Source: Alphaproteobacteria bacterium
GTDB lineage: Bacteria > Pseudomonadota > Alphaproteobacteria > Caulobacterales > Aquidulcibacteraceae
Reading direction: 5' to 3'
Length of the DNA: 42,779 nucleotides
Assembly (NCBI GenBank): GCA_018971945.1
Contig: JAGWZH010000017.1
Coordinates: 1 to 42,779, forward strand
A model generated the notes under the pieces. It did not search any database. It saw only the letters and a program-made list of their open reading frames with translations, and was not told the origin of the DNA. Positions 25,767-33,670 of this stretch are shown here, in pieces; the stretch's first letter is position 1, and each line of letters opens with the position of its first letter. A program made the position numbers and the translations under genes.

Positions 25767-26214
25767 GGCCTGAGGGCCTGGCTCTCAGATCCGCCTTGAT
25801 GGCATGGACCCTTTGCCGCGCAGAACGGCGGCCAGGAGCATGGCGGCTCAGATGAGCAAGCCTCAGCCCCATGAAAGCGGGCCTTTTGCGCGGGCTCCAA
25901 TGCCTGCACGCCTGCGCCTCCCTAAGGAGCGGACGTGAGAGCCTGTTGCTAAAGACCCTTCCATGAAGACCCAGATGCGGGTTTGAGGCCGCCCTTAACG
26001 CTTGCCTCCGAAACGATTGGGGCTTCTGCGCCCCATTTTGGGGCAATCCTGCGGGGCTTGGCCCCCTGCTGCGTCCAAAACTCGCCCAATCCGCGAAAAT
26101 TCAGCGTTCAAATGCGTCTGCGCAAAGCGGCACGCCCCTTGCTCCCGTGGGGTCGGTGAGCAACTGGCCGCCCGATATACGGCGCGGCGGAGAGAGAGAG
26201 ACAAAGGCGCAGTC
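25767..26214. other. Intergenic region with overlapping GC hairpins
   Basis: No convincing gene lies in these 448 bases. At 26019-26065 there are five short complementary elements: GGGGC at 26019, 26040 and 26053, and GCCCC at 26030 and 26061. They can form mutually exclusive stems, one with an ATTTT loop. A short AGGCC/GGCCT hairpin directly follows the typA stop. The arrangement could terminate typA transcription or attenuate the regulator gene downstream. An A/G-rich tract (GGCGGAGAGAGAGAGACAAAGG) before 26215 is probably the leader of that gene. Confidence 0.35.
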
Positions 26215-26613
26215 ATGGCCAACGCGATTGACCTCTATGTCGGCAAGCGGCTCCGCCGTCGTCGCCGGCTTCTGGGTTTGACCCAACAACAGCTGGCCGA
26301 GTCCATCGGCATCCGCTTCCAGCAGATTCAGAAATATGAATGCGGCGCCAATCGGGTGACCGCGTCCCGCCTGTTTGAGTTGGCTGTCGCCCTCAATGTG
26401 CCGGTGAATTATTTCTTTGAAGGGCTTCAGCAGTCGGCTGAGGCCGCGGCAGGCGCTCCCGCCAATGACCGCGAACTCATCGCCGCTGATGTTCTTTCTC
26501 AGAAAGAGACATTGGAGCTGATAAGGGCCTACTACAAACTCGGCGAACGGCCACGCCGTCGTCTCTTGGATTTGGCGAAAGCCCTTCAGGAGGAAAACAC
26601 CGACGCCGCCTGA
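26215..26613 (+). CDS. XRE-family helix-turn-helix regulator
   Basis: This 132-residue protein has an N-terminal cro/CI-type helix-turn-helix (residues 8-65: VGKRLRRRRRLLGLTQQQLA, then IGIRFQQIQKYECGANRVTASRLFELA). The linker VPVNYFFEGL leads to a C-terminal helical part rich in charged residues. Proteins of this build are common one-per-locus regulators in alphaproteobacteria, usually of unknown regulon. The chosen ATG gives MANAIDLYVGKRL; the ribosome binding site is weak. A terminator follows 112 bases after the stop. Confidence 0.9.
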   Translation: MANAIDLYVGKRLRRRRRLLGLTQQQLAESIGIRFQQIQKYECGANRVTASRLFELAVALNVPVNYFFEGLQQSAEAAAGAPANDRELIAADVLSQKETLELIRAYYKLGERPRRRLLDLAKALQEENTDAA

Positions 26614-26725
26614 TGATTGGCGCGCGCCGGCTTCCAACGCATCGAGACGCTTTTGATGGGGTGGTGTGGAAGAAACCGGCCAAGCGGCCAAGATCGAAGA
26701 CGACGCCAGGCCCGGCTTGGCGAAC

Positions 26726-26753
26726 AACGCCGCGGGGCCCTCGCCGCGGCGTT
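26726..26753 (+). terminator. Strong hairpin between the XRE regulator and the phosphatase gene
   Basis: A perfect 10-bp stem (AACGCCGCGG/CCGCGGCGTT) with an 8-base loop is followed by TGTCTTG. The T-run is poor, but the hairpin is very stable and ends 33 bases before the next start codon. It probably ends the regulator transcript. Confidence 0.6.
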
Positions 26754-26786
26754 TGTCTTGGTTGGCGGGGATTGCTAAAGCGCTTT

Positions 26787-27596
26787 ATGACCGTCTTGTC
26801 CGACGCCGATCTGCGCAGCCTTCTGGCTTTCATCGATGAGCTGGCGGACGCCGCCCGGGCCGCCGTGCTGCCCTTTTTTCGGCAATCCCTGAGCGTTGAG
26901 AACAAAGCCCTGAAAGGCTTTGACCCGGTCACCGAAGCTGATCGCGCCGCCGAGAGCGCCATGCGCGCCCTGATCGTGTCCCGCTATCCTCATCACGCCG
27001 TTCTCGGCGAAGAGTTCGACGACATCGGCGGATCAAGTCCGTGGCGGTGGATCTTGGACCCCATCGACGGCACCCGCGCCTTTATCTCGGGTTTGCCCAC
27101 ATGGGGGGTGCTGATTGGTCTCACCCATGAGGGAGCGCCGGTTCTCGGCGCCTTGGATCAACCCTATCTGCAGGAGCGATTTGTCGGCTTCCCTGGCGGA
27201 GCGGTGTTCAGGAATCCTCAGGGCGAGCGGGCCCTGACGGTGAGGTCGTGCACGGTTCTCACCGACGCCACCCTTTCCACCACAGATCCCGAGCTCTTCA
27301 GCCCGTCAGAGAAGGGCGCCTTCGATCAGGTCCGCGCCGCGACGCGCCTGACCCGTCTTGGGCTCGACTGCTACGCCTATGGCATGCTTGCGGCGGGCCA
27401 TATCGACCTTGTGATCGAAAGCGGCCTCAAGCCTTTTGATATTCTGCCTTTGGCGCCGATTATCGAAGGCGCGGGCGGGGTCCTCACGGATTGGCGGGGC
27501 AGGCCCGTCCGGGGCGGCGGCCAGGTTGTCGCCGCCGCGAGCCGCGAGATTCTAGAGGAAGCCAGGATCGCCTTGCGCCGCTCAGCGATTGGATGA
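26787..27596 (+). CDS. hisN: Inositol monophosphatase family protein, likely histidinol-phosphatase
   Basis: This 269-residue metal-dependent phosphatase has the family motifs GEEFDD (Glu75, Glu76), WILDPIDGTRAFISG (Asp91, Asp94 and the conserved IDGT) and the C-terminal GHIDLVIESGLKPFDILPLAPIIEGAGG. The GTRAFISGLPTWGVLIGL version of the active-site loop is typical of HisN-type histidinol-phosphate phosphatases rather than of SuhB. It would catalyse the penultimate step of histidine synthesis. The frame is open upstream, but the segment before the chosen ATG contains the terminator hairpin. Confidence 0.85.
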   Translation: MTVLSDADLRSLLAFIDELADAARAAVLPFFRQSLSVENKALKGFDPVTEADRAAESAMRALIVSRYPHHAVLGEEFDDIGGSSPWRWILDPIDGTRAFISGLPTWGVLIGLTHEGAPVLGALDQPYLQERFVGFPGGAVFRNPQGERALTVRSCTVLTDATLSTTDPELFSPSEKGAFDQVRAATRLTRLGLDCYAYGMLAAGHIDLVIESGLKPFDILPLAPIIEGAGGVLTDWRGRPVRGGGQVVAAASREILEEARIALRRSAIG

Positions 27597-27716
27597 CTCA
27601 CCAAAGCGTCGGCTTGGCTTAAGCGCCTTCTGAAGGGGCGGCCGACGATCATGCCCTGCGGGCCTGTCTTAAGCCGCGCTCTAAGGGGGCGCCCCTCCGC
27701 CTTAGGAGAGGCCGTT

Positions 27717-28151
27717 ATGGCCAATGGCGGTCGCCTCCCCCGGCGCCGCGGGCGACCTCGCGTCTTGAGCCCGGCGCGCATGCGAGAGGCATGCGGTCCA
27801 ACCCCAAACCGAATCCCAGACGCGGCGAGGCGACGACGATCGCGGGCGCTCGCCGCCTTGATAGAAGAAGAACCCGGGCGCGCGTCTTTGCCGGAGACGT
27901 CGGCGTTCGCCGGGAAAAAGGCGCGCCCGCCTCAGGCTGCTTGGCCCGCCAACGCCTTGGTCGCCAGAGCATCGAAATGGCCCCAGAACACCGCGCGCAC
28001 GGCGTCGGTTTCCATCATGATTTCGTGCTTTGCTCCCGCGACGATGACGCCCTGCCCCGTCGGAAGGCCCTGCAGCACGCGGGCGTGCGCTGCGTTGTCC
28101 ACGAGCATCTCCCGCTCTGCCGACAAAACCACGATGGGGCAGCGAATATGA
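27717..28151 (+). CDS. Doubtful ORF with basic N-terminus
   Basis: An ATG preceded by AGGAGA opens a 144-codon frame that starts MANGGRLPRRRGRPRVLSPA, containing an AT-hook-like RRRGRPR. Its second half overlaps the lysophospholipase-like gene on the other strand by about 220 bases, and that half looks like shadow coding. Either a short gene whose tail is antisense to its neighbour, or a chance frame. No family is recognised, and the surrounding region 27597-27931 holds nothing else convincing. Confidence 0.2.
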   Translation: MANGGRLPRRRGRPRVLSPARMREACGPTPNRIPDAARRRRSRALAALIEEEPGRASLPETSAFAGKKARPPQAAWPANALVARASKWPQNTARTASVSIMISCFAPATMTPCPVGRPCSTRACAALSTSISRSADKTTMGQRI

Positions 28152-28873
28152 GTGAGCGCTCCCGGCTGGGTGAAGCCGCCCATGACCTCCGCCGCCGCCG
28201 CCACCCAGGCCAAAGTGGGTCCGGCCAGAGCAAGCCGCCGGTCCGCCGCGATCAAACCTTGCGTGCGGGCGTGCCGCTCCCGGTCTTGGGTGACGGGGTT
28301 CCGCCGGAAATCCTCCCGCCGCCAACGGTTTTGCACGCCTGGGGCGTAGAGCCCTCCGGCGCCGACGGCGGTCATGAAGGTCGCGAACCCTTTGACGAAA
28401 CCGTTGAGGCTCTTCACCCCCCACATCGGCGCGCAAAACAGGGCGCCGGCGACCTCAAGGCGCCGCGTTTGCAGCGCCCGCAGCGTGATGGCCCCGCCCA
28501 TAGAGTGCGCCACCAGGAGATGGGGTTGGGGCAAACGATCCGCCAATTGGCGCAGCACCAGAGCGTAGTCGTTCACGGGATCGTCGAAGGAAACGAAGTG
28601 GCCCTTCTCCGAATTGGGGAGTTCGCGGGCGCTGAGACCTTGTCCCCGCCAATCCAGGCAAAAGACGACAAAACCGCGCTGCTGCAGTTCGCCAGCCACC
28701 TCGAAATATTTCTCGATGAACTCCGTGCGGCCCGGGCACAGGAGCGCCGTGCCCCGCGTCGCGCCGAGCGCCGGCGCCCACAGCGCCCGCAGCCGAATCC
28801 CGCCACGCCCTTCGAGCCAAAGCTCTTCTGCGCCCTGGGGCTCCGGATTTCCCGCCACGCGGACAAAAGTCAT
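27932..28873 (-). CDS. Alpha/beta hydrolase, lysophospholipase/monoglyceride lipase type
   Basis: This 313-residue serine hydrolase has the PldB-like layout: CPGRTEFIEKYFEVAGELQQRGF early on, DWRGQGLS, the nucleophile elbow AHSMGG with Ser124, and His283 in AGAKHEIMMETD. The acid residue is expected in LSAEREMLVDN; the usual Asp position appears to be Glu255, with Asp259 close by. Likely substrates are lysophospholipids or monoacylglycerols at the inner membrane. Upstream on the same strand lie SCP2 and its terminator, so it is probably its own unit. Confidence 0.88.
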   Translation of the reverse strand: MTFVRVAGNPEPQGAEELWLEGRGGIRLRALWAPALGATRGTALLCPGRTEFIEKYFEVAGELQQRGFVVFCLDWRGQGLSARELPNSEKGHFVSFDDPVNDYALVLRQLADRLPQPHLLVAHSMGGAITLRALQTRRLEVAGALFCAPMWGVKSLNGFVKGFATFMTAVGAGGLYAPGVQNRWRREDFRRNPVTQDRERHARTQGLIAADRRLALAGPTLAWVAAAAEVMGGFTQPGALTHIRCPIVVLSAEREMLVDNAAHARVLQGLPTGQGVIVAGAKHEIMMETDAVRAVFWGHFDALATKALAGQAA

Positions 28874-29009
28874 GGCCTGCCTCTCCTGCTCCCGGCCGCC
28901 TCCGACTCGGAGCGCCGATCGCCGTCATGGTCCAGCATTTACGTCCATCTCGCGAGCAGCGACCCCAGCGCTTACGGCGACGGAGGCGACAGGGGTCCGT
29001 CGCGCGCCT

Positions 29010-29055
29010 CAAAAACAGAAGCCGCCGGGACCGTCGGCTTGACGGCCCCGGCGGC
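29010..29055 (-). terminator. Intrinsic terminator of the SCP2 gene
   Basis: A 15-bp stem (29021-29035 with 29041-29055, one G-T wobble) encloses a 5-base loop. On the minus strand it is followed by TTCTGTTTTTG. It begins 25 bases after the SCP2 stop codon and is a convincing rho-independent terminator. Confidence 0.88.
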
Positions 29056-29080
29056 GCTATTGTGATGGATAGGGGAAGGA

Positions 29081-29389
29081 TCAGCCCGCCATCTTTGCAA
29101 AAAGCGTCGTCATCTTCTGCTGCAGGGACATGGCGAGCCCCATGTCCGACAGCTGGAGTTTGCCGCCCATCACCGCGTTCATGGCGTTGAGCTTGCCCTG
29201 CCCCATCGCCACAAGATCGTCGAGCGCGATGGTCATGGTCAAATCGGCGGGTTTGTCTTCATTCGTGACAGCGCCGCCGTCGATATGGACGAAGCCTGCG
29301 CCCTTCAGGTCGAATTTCAAGCTCTTGCCGAGGCCAGAGTCGTCGCCAACAGCCTGTTTGATCTTGGCGGTGAGTTCCGCGAGGTCCAT
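29081..29389 (-). CDS. SCP2 sterol/lipid-binding domain protein
   Basis: This 102-residue stand-alone SCP2 domain contains GKSLKFDLKGAGFVHIDGG, DLTMTIALDDLVAMGQGKLNAMNAVMGGKLQLSGDMGLAM-like sequence (ending LAMSLQQKMTTLFAKMAG), the standard C-terminal part of the fold. Such proteins bind fatty acyl-CoA or other lipids in a hydrophobic tunnel. The start has GAGGAG 7 bases upstream. The frame is open much further upstream without SCP2-like sequence. Divergent from the acyl-CoA carboxylase gene, consistent with a role in acyl-CoA handling. Confidence 0.92.
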   Translation of the reverse strand: MDLAELTAKIKQAVGDDSGLGKSLKFDLKGAGFVHIDGGAVTNEDKPADLTMTIALDDLVAMGQGKLNAMNAVMGGKLQLSDMGLAMSLQQKMTTLFAKMAG

Positions 29390-29500
29390 GCTTTTCTCCT
29401 CAAGAAAAAGATGCGGCATCATCTGGCAGAAGCTTCGCCCTTGGGCAAGGGCGGCCTCGGGGCGAACAAAAGGGCGAACCCGAGGGGAACCAAGGCCGGG

Positions 29501-29534
29501 TCGGCGACGCACGAGGATCGGCGACGCACGAGGA
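29501..29534. repeat. Perfect 17-bp tandem duplication before the carboxylase gene
   Basis: TCGGCGACGCACGAGGA occurs twice without a gap. The second copy runs into the ribosome binding site (GGAGGAG) of the gene at 29546, so the duplication changes its leader and may have duplicated part of the initiation region. Confidence 0.9.
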
Positions 29535-29545
29535 GGAGAAAACGC

Positions 29546-31093
29546 ATGTCCTGGCGTGAGGAAGTGGAGGAATTGCGGGCCCGCGAGCGTCTGGCTGAGG
29601 AGATGGGCGGCGACGAGCGCGTAGCGCGACAGAGGGCCCAAGGAAAACGCACTGTCCGCGAGCGGGTCACAGGGCTTCTAGACGCGGGTTCCTTCCACGA
29701 GGTGGGAAAGATTGCGGGTCAGGCGGAATATGGCCCAGATAACCAGTTGGCGGCCTTTCGCGCCTCCAACGCCGTTGTCGGCCGAGGCCGCGTCAACGGC
29801 CGTCCTGTCGTGATTCAGGCCGACGATTTCACAGTGCGCGGCGGCGCGGCTGACGCCGCGATTTGGGGAAAGATGGTTCAGGCTGAGAAGACCGCCCATG
29901 AGTACCGGCTTCCCCTGATCCGTCTGGTTGACGGCACTGGCGGCGGGGGCAGCGTCAAGATGCTCGAAAAAGACCCGCGCACTTATATCCCTGAGACCCC
30001 TGGCTGGGAGTGGGTTGTCGCGAACATGGCGCAGGTCCCGGTGGCGGCTCTGGCCTTGGGGCCCTGCGCCGGCCTTGGCGCGGGCCGGGTCGCGGCCAGT
30101 CACTTTAGTGTTATGGTTAAGTCCATGAGCCAGGTTTTCGTCGCCGGCCCACCGGTGGCGAAGGCCATCGGCGAGGATGTCGACAAAGAAGCCCTGGGCG
30201 GCTGGGAGATCCAGGCCAGGAACGGCGTCGTCGACGATGTGGTCGACTCCGAGGAAGAAGCGTTCGTCGCCGTGCGCCGGTTTTTGTCCTACCTGCCCTC
30301 CTCGGTGGACGATCTGCCCCATCGCGCGCCGTGCGCCGATCCCGCCGATCGCCGCCATGAGGCGTTGATCGGCGTCGTCCCGAGGGACCGCCGGGTTCCC
30401 TACAAGATGCGGTCGATCCTGGCCGCCTGCCTTGACGCGGACAGCGTCTTTGAGATCGGCAGGCTTTGGGGCCGGTCCGTCATCACCGCGCTCGCCCGCT
30501 TGGACGGCTATCCGGTAGCGGTGCTCGCCGGCGATCCGATGTTTCTCGGCGGCGCCTGGACCGCGGACGCCTGTCGGAAGATCATCCGATTTCTGGACAT
30601 GGCGCAGACCTTTCATCTGCCGGTGGTCCATTTTGTCGATTGCCCGGGCTTCGCCGTCGGCGTTCGGCACGAAAAGAGCGCTGTGGTGCGCTTGGGCGTC
30701 CAGGCGATGGCGGCGGTCTACCAGGCGAAGGTCCCGATATGCGCGGTCGTGGTGCGCCAGGCCTATGGGCTTGCAGGCTCAGCAATGTTCAATCCCACCC
30801 GCGCGAAGATGCGCTTTTGCTGGCCATCGGGCGACTGGGGGAGCCTGCCCATGGACGGTGGGGTCGAGGCGGCCTTTCGCCGCGAGTTGGAGGCCCATCC
30901 CGATCCAGCCCAACGTCTTGCCGAGATCAAGGCTTGGATGGAAAGCCTCCGCTCGCCTTTTCGGACGGCGGAAGCTTTCTACGCGGAGGAAATCATCGAC
31001 CCCAGAGACACCAGGCCTTTGATCTGCGAATGGGTTCATCTCGCCCAGCGGGTGCTGGATCGCGGCGAAAGCAGGTGGGGGATGAGACCCTGA
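29546..31093 (+). CDS. Acyl-CoA carboxylase carboxyltransferase (propionyl-CoA carboxylase beta-like)
   Basis: This 515-residue carboxyltransferase contains both crotonase-like halves. The N-terminal half holds ARERLAEEMGGDERVARQRAQGKRTVRERV and the acyl-CoA pocket (VDGTGGGGSVKM, GPCAGLGAGRVAASHFSVMV). The C-terminal half has PYKMRSILAACLDADSVFE and the biotin-site part (CPGFAVGVRHEKSAVVRLG, RQAYGLAGSAM). It would transfer carboxyl from biotin to propionyl-CoA or a similar acyl-CoA. No biotin carboxylase or carrier gene lies in the window. A GGAGGAG site precedes the ATG. Convergent with the acyl-CoA synthetase with only 3 bases between the stops. Confidence 0.9.
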   Translation: MSWREEVEELRARERLAEEMGGDERVARQRAQGKRTVRERVTGLLDAGSFHEVGKIAGQAEYGPDNQLAAFRASNAVVGRGRVNGRPVVIQADDFTVRGGAADAAIWGKMVQAEKTAHEYRLPLIRLVDGTGGGGSVKMLEKDPRTYIPETPGWEWVVANMAQVPVAALALGPCAGLGAGRVAASHFSVMVKSMSQVFVAGPPVAKAIGEDVDKEALGGWEIQARNGVVDDVVDSEEEAFVAVRRFLSYLPSSVDDLPHRAPCADPADRRHEALIGVVPRDRRVPYKMRSILAACLDADSVFEIGRLWGRSVITALARLDGYPVAVLAGDPMFLGGAWTADACRKIIRFLDMAQTFHLPVVHFVDCPGFAVGVRHEKSAVVRLGVQAMAAVYQAKVPICAVVVRQAYGLAGSAMFNPTRAKMRFCWPSGDWGSLPMDGGVEAAFRRELEAHPDPAQRLAEIKAWMESLRSPFRTAEAFYAEEIIDPRDTRPLICEWVHLAQRVLDRGESRWGMRP

Positions 31094-31096
31094 GCC

Positions 31097-32665
31097 TCAT
31101 CCGACCATCCTGTTCCGTCCTTCCCAATAAGGCGCGCGCAGCTCGCGTCGCAGGATCTTGCCGCTAGGGTTTCTGGGAATAGCAGCGACGACGTCGACGC
31201 TTTTCGGCGCCTTGTAGGCGGCGATCCGTTCCCGCGCCCAAGCGATGACGGAGGCTTCGTCCACGGTCTCGCCTGGACGCGCGACCACCACCGCCTTGAC
31301 GGCTTCCCCCCATTTTTCGTCCGGCACGCCGATCACCGCCACGTCCGCCACTTGCGGATGGCCAAAAATCGCGTTCTCCACCTCTGCGGGATAAACATTC
31401 TCCCCGCCAGTGACGATCATGTCCTTCACGCGGTCATAAATGAAGATATAGCCTTCTTCGTCCTGGTAGGCGGCGTCTCCGGTATGGAGCCATCCATCGC
31501 GGATGGTCTCGGCGGTGGCCTCGGGTCTGTGCCAATAGCCCTTCATCACCACCGGCGCGCGGATCAAGATCTCGCCCACCTCGCCGCGCTTGACCTCTTG
31601 GCCGTTGGCGTCGACGAGTTTCAACTCCACGCCCGGCCAGGCGATGCCGCAGCTCCGCAGCTTGTTCAGCGCGGGGTCGTGCGCGGCGGGAGGAAGATAG
31701 GTCGCTGCCCCCACGGTTTCCGTCATCCCATAAAGCTGCAGCATGTCGCAGCCGAATCGAGCCTTGGCCGTCACCAGGAGATCCTCAGCGATTGGAGAGG
31801 CGCCGTAAGAGATCGATTTGAGCGCGGACAAATCCGCCGTTTCGATCGCCGGATGCTGCATGATCATATTGATCACCGCTGGCACCAAGAAGGCATGATT
31901 GACGCGCTCCCCGCTCAGAAGCCCGATGAGCGCTTCTGGCAAAAGATCAGGCAGCATCACTGTCCGCGACCCCGAGGCGACTCCCAAAATCGAGATATTC
32001 GCCCCGGCCACATGAAACTGCGGCATGGCGCACAAAACAGTTTCTCCCGGCCGGAAATCGAAGCCGGGAATCGCCTGAGCCAAACGCATAAACGCCATAT
32101 AATTCGCGTTGGTCAGCTGGACGCCTTTGGGCATCCCGGTGGTGCCGGACGTATAAAGCTGAAGCACGTCGTCATCTGGGTCGTGCGTCAGATTGGGGTC
32201 GATCGCCGCACCCGAATCCCGCCAGTCGCTATAGTCTGCCCACGGACCGCTTTTCCCGCCCAGCCCGATGCGAAGGGGCGCTGGCGAGACCGCTTCGAGG
32301 GCCTTGTCCGCAACAGGAAGAAAATCGGGGCCGACGAAAAACGCTTTTGCTCCGCTGTCATTCAACACATAGGCGATCTCTGGCGGCGCCAGCCGGGCGT
32401 TCACCGGCGTCAGGGTCACGCGCGCCTTGAGGCACCCAAACAGGATCTCCAAAAACGAATCCGAGTTCTTCAAAAGGATCGCAGCCCGATCCCCTGGCTG
32501 CATCCCCATGGCCAGAAGCTTGTCCGCCACGCGATTGGCCCGCGCCTCTAACCCCGCGAAACTGGTTTCGCGATCTCCCAGTTTAAGAGCGATCTCGCTC
32601 CCCCGCCGCTCCGCCTGCAGACGCACCACATCAGCGATCGCCGTTACGCCTTCAAGATCAATCAT
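31097..32665 (-). CDS. Acyl-CoA synthetase (AMP-forming, class I adenylating enzyme)
   Basis: This protein of about 522 residues has the adenylate-forming motifs: YTSGTTGMPKG near 171-181, QLYGMTETVG, GWLHTGDAAYQDEEGYIFIYDR and the C-terminal NPSGKILRRELR with the catalytic lysine. It activates a fatty or other carboxylic acid to its CoA ester. The chain length preference cannot be read. The ATG at 32665 has GGGGA 8 bases upstream; a start 15 bases earlier is possible. Together with SCP2 and the carboxyltransferase it forms a lipid-metabolism group, though on opposing strands. Confidence 0.92.
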   Translation of the reverse strand: MIDLEGVTAIADVVRLQAERRGSEIALKLGDRETSFAGLEARANRVADKLLAMGMQPGDRAAILLKNSDSFLEILFGCLKARVTLTPVNARLAPPEIAYVLNDSGAKAFFVGPDFLPVADKALEAVSPAPLRIGLGGKSGPWADYSDWRDSGAAIDPNLTHDPDDDVLQLYTSGTTGMPKGVQLTNANYMAFMRLAQAIPGFDFRPGETVLCAMPQFHVAGANISILGVASGSRTVMLPDLLPEALIGLLSGERVNHAFLVPAVINMIMQHPAIETADLSALKSISYGASPIAEDLLVTAKARFGCDMLQLYGMTETVGAATYLPPAAHDPALNKLRSCGIAWPGVELKLVDANGQEVKRGEVGEILIRAPVVMKGYWHRPEATAETIRDGWLHTGDAAYQDEEGYIFIYDRVKDMIVTGGENVYPAEVENAIFGHPQVADVAVIGVPDEKWGEAVKAVVVARPGETVDEASVIAWARERIAAYKAPKSVDVVAAIPRNPSGKILRRELRAPYWEGRNRMVG

Positions 32666-33253
32666 CGCTCTGGTCCCCATCAACGGTCATTGGTTGCATG
32701 TGGCCATCGGAAGCTGGCTTTGACAAGCCGCCAGCGCCTTCCTGCCCCAAGCGGACAAACAAAAGGACGGACTGTCTCGTGGATCTTGGCTTCTCAGGCA
32801 AGCGCGCCCTTGGACGGGCGGGGACTTGGGCGCGGGATAGACATCGTGGCCCCGTCAATCTCCCCGCAGAAGGCGACGTCCCGATGGCCTTGCGGGCTGA
32901 CGAGAGGCGGCGGACGCCGACATCTTTGAGGCCGCCGCCTAAATCCAGGCTACCCCGCGCGGGCTGCGGCGGACCAAAGCCGCCAAAGTCCAGATCGCCG
33001 CCATCGCTGCGATTGAACGGCGTGATGTCCCTGGTTCTCCCTTCTCAGACCCGGGGAGAGGCATGTTCATTGGTCCCATCAGAAAACGCGCCGTCTGCGA
33101 GGACGTCCGCGCCGAGGACGTCCGCGCCGAGGGCGCCAACCCAGTTCTTCCCGGGATCCACCCGGGTGGATCAGGCCGTCTGGGCCTGGGCGAACGAGGT
33201 CTTGCAGGACTGATGCGGGACGAGCGCAGGATAGGGAATGGAGCTGACGCAGG
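32666..33253. other. Gene-poor region with a 15-bp tandem repeat
   Basis: No credible gene was found in these 588 bases. Open frames on both strands have no ribosome binding site or recognisable family sequence. At 33099-33128 the 15-mer GAGGACGTCCGCGCC is repeated twice in tandem, with a partial third copy, which explains the periodic EDVRAEDVRAEG-like frame read there. The region may be leader DNA for the acyl-CoA synthetase gene plus non-coding remnant. Confidence 0.5.
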
Positions 33254-33670
33254 TTAGGAAATCCCTTCAAGGCGCCGCAGACGCGTCAGCGCCTCCGCCC
33301 CGCAGGAAAGCTTTTTCCCCAGCGGGTCTTTTGGCCCCACGATCCGCCAGAATGGCGTCACCTCGTCGGTGGCGGCGCCCTGGGCAAGCCGCTCGCAGGC
33401 CTCCTCCGCAGCGACCCGCAGGAAGATCCCGGTGGTGAGGGGGCAGGTGAAGAGGGCCCGGTGGGAGTGGGCGAGGGCGTCCCGCATCTCGGCGACCGCG
33501 ACGGTCTTTCCTGGCGGGATGTCTTGAATGAAGGAAGCGATTTCCCGCGGGGTGGAGATGAGCATCCGCGTACCCGCTGGGTGCTGGGCGAAGGTGCGAT
33601 CAAGAACACGCACCTGGGGCGCGTGAGGCCTGGTCATTTTTTCCGCCCAGGTCTTTGCCTTTTTGGCCAT
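33254..33670 (-). CDS. MGMT/alkyltransferase-like protein without active cysteine
   Basis: This 138-residue protein resembles the DNA-binding domain of O6-methylguanine methyltransferases and alkyltransferase-like (ATL) proteins. Its sequence runs PPGKTVAVAEMRDALAHSHRA, then a region matching the recognition helices, and finally TPFWRIVGPKDPLGKKLSCG, which occupies the place of the PCHRV active-site motif. The reactive cysteine is replaced (PFWR), so repair by self-methylation is unlikely. An ATL-like role in flagging alkylated DNA is possible. Its ATG shares a base with the stop of the GNAT gene. Confidence 0.65.
   Translation of the reverse strand: MAKKAKTWAEKMTRPHAPQVRVLDRTFAQHPAGTRMLISTPREIASFIQDIPPGKTVAVAEMRDALAHSHRALFTCPLTTGIFLRVAAEEACERLAQGAATDEVTPFWRIVGPKDPLGKKLSCGAEALTRLRRLEGIS

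Noticed and set aside
33063-33257. Small protein with EDVRAEDVRAEG repeats
   Set aside because: It is a read-through of the 15-bp tandem repeat and has no ribosome binding site or recognisable sequence.
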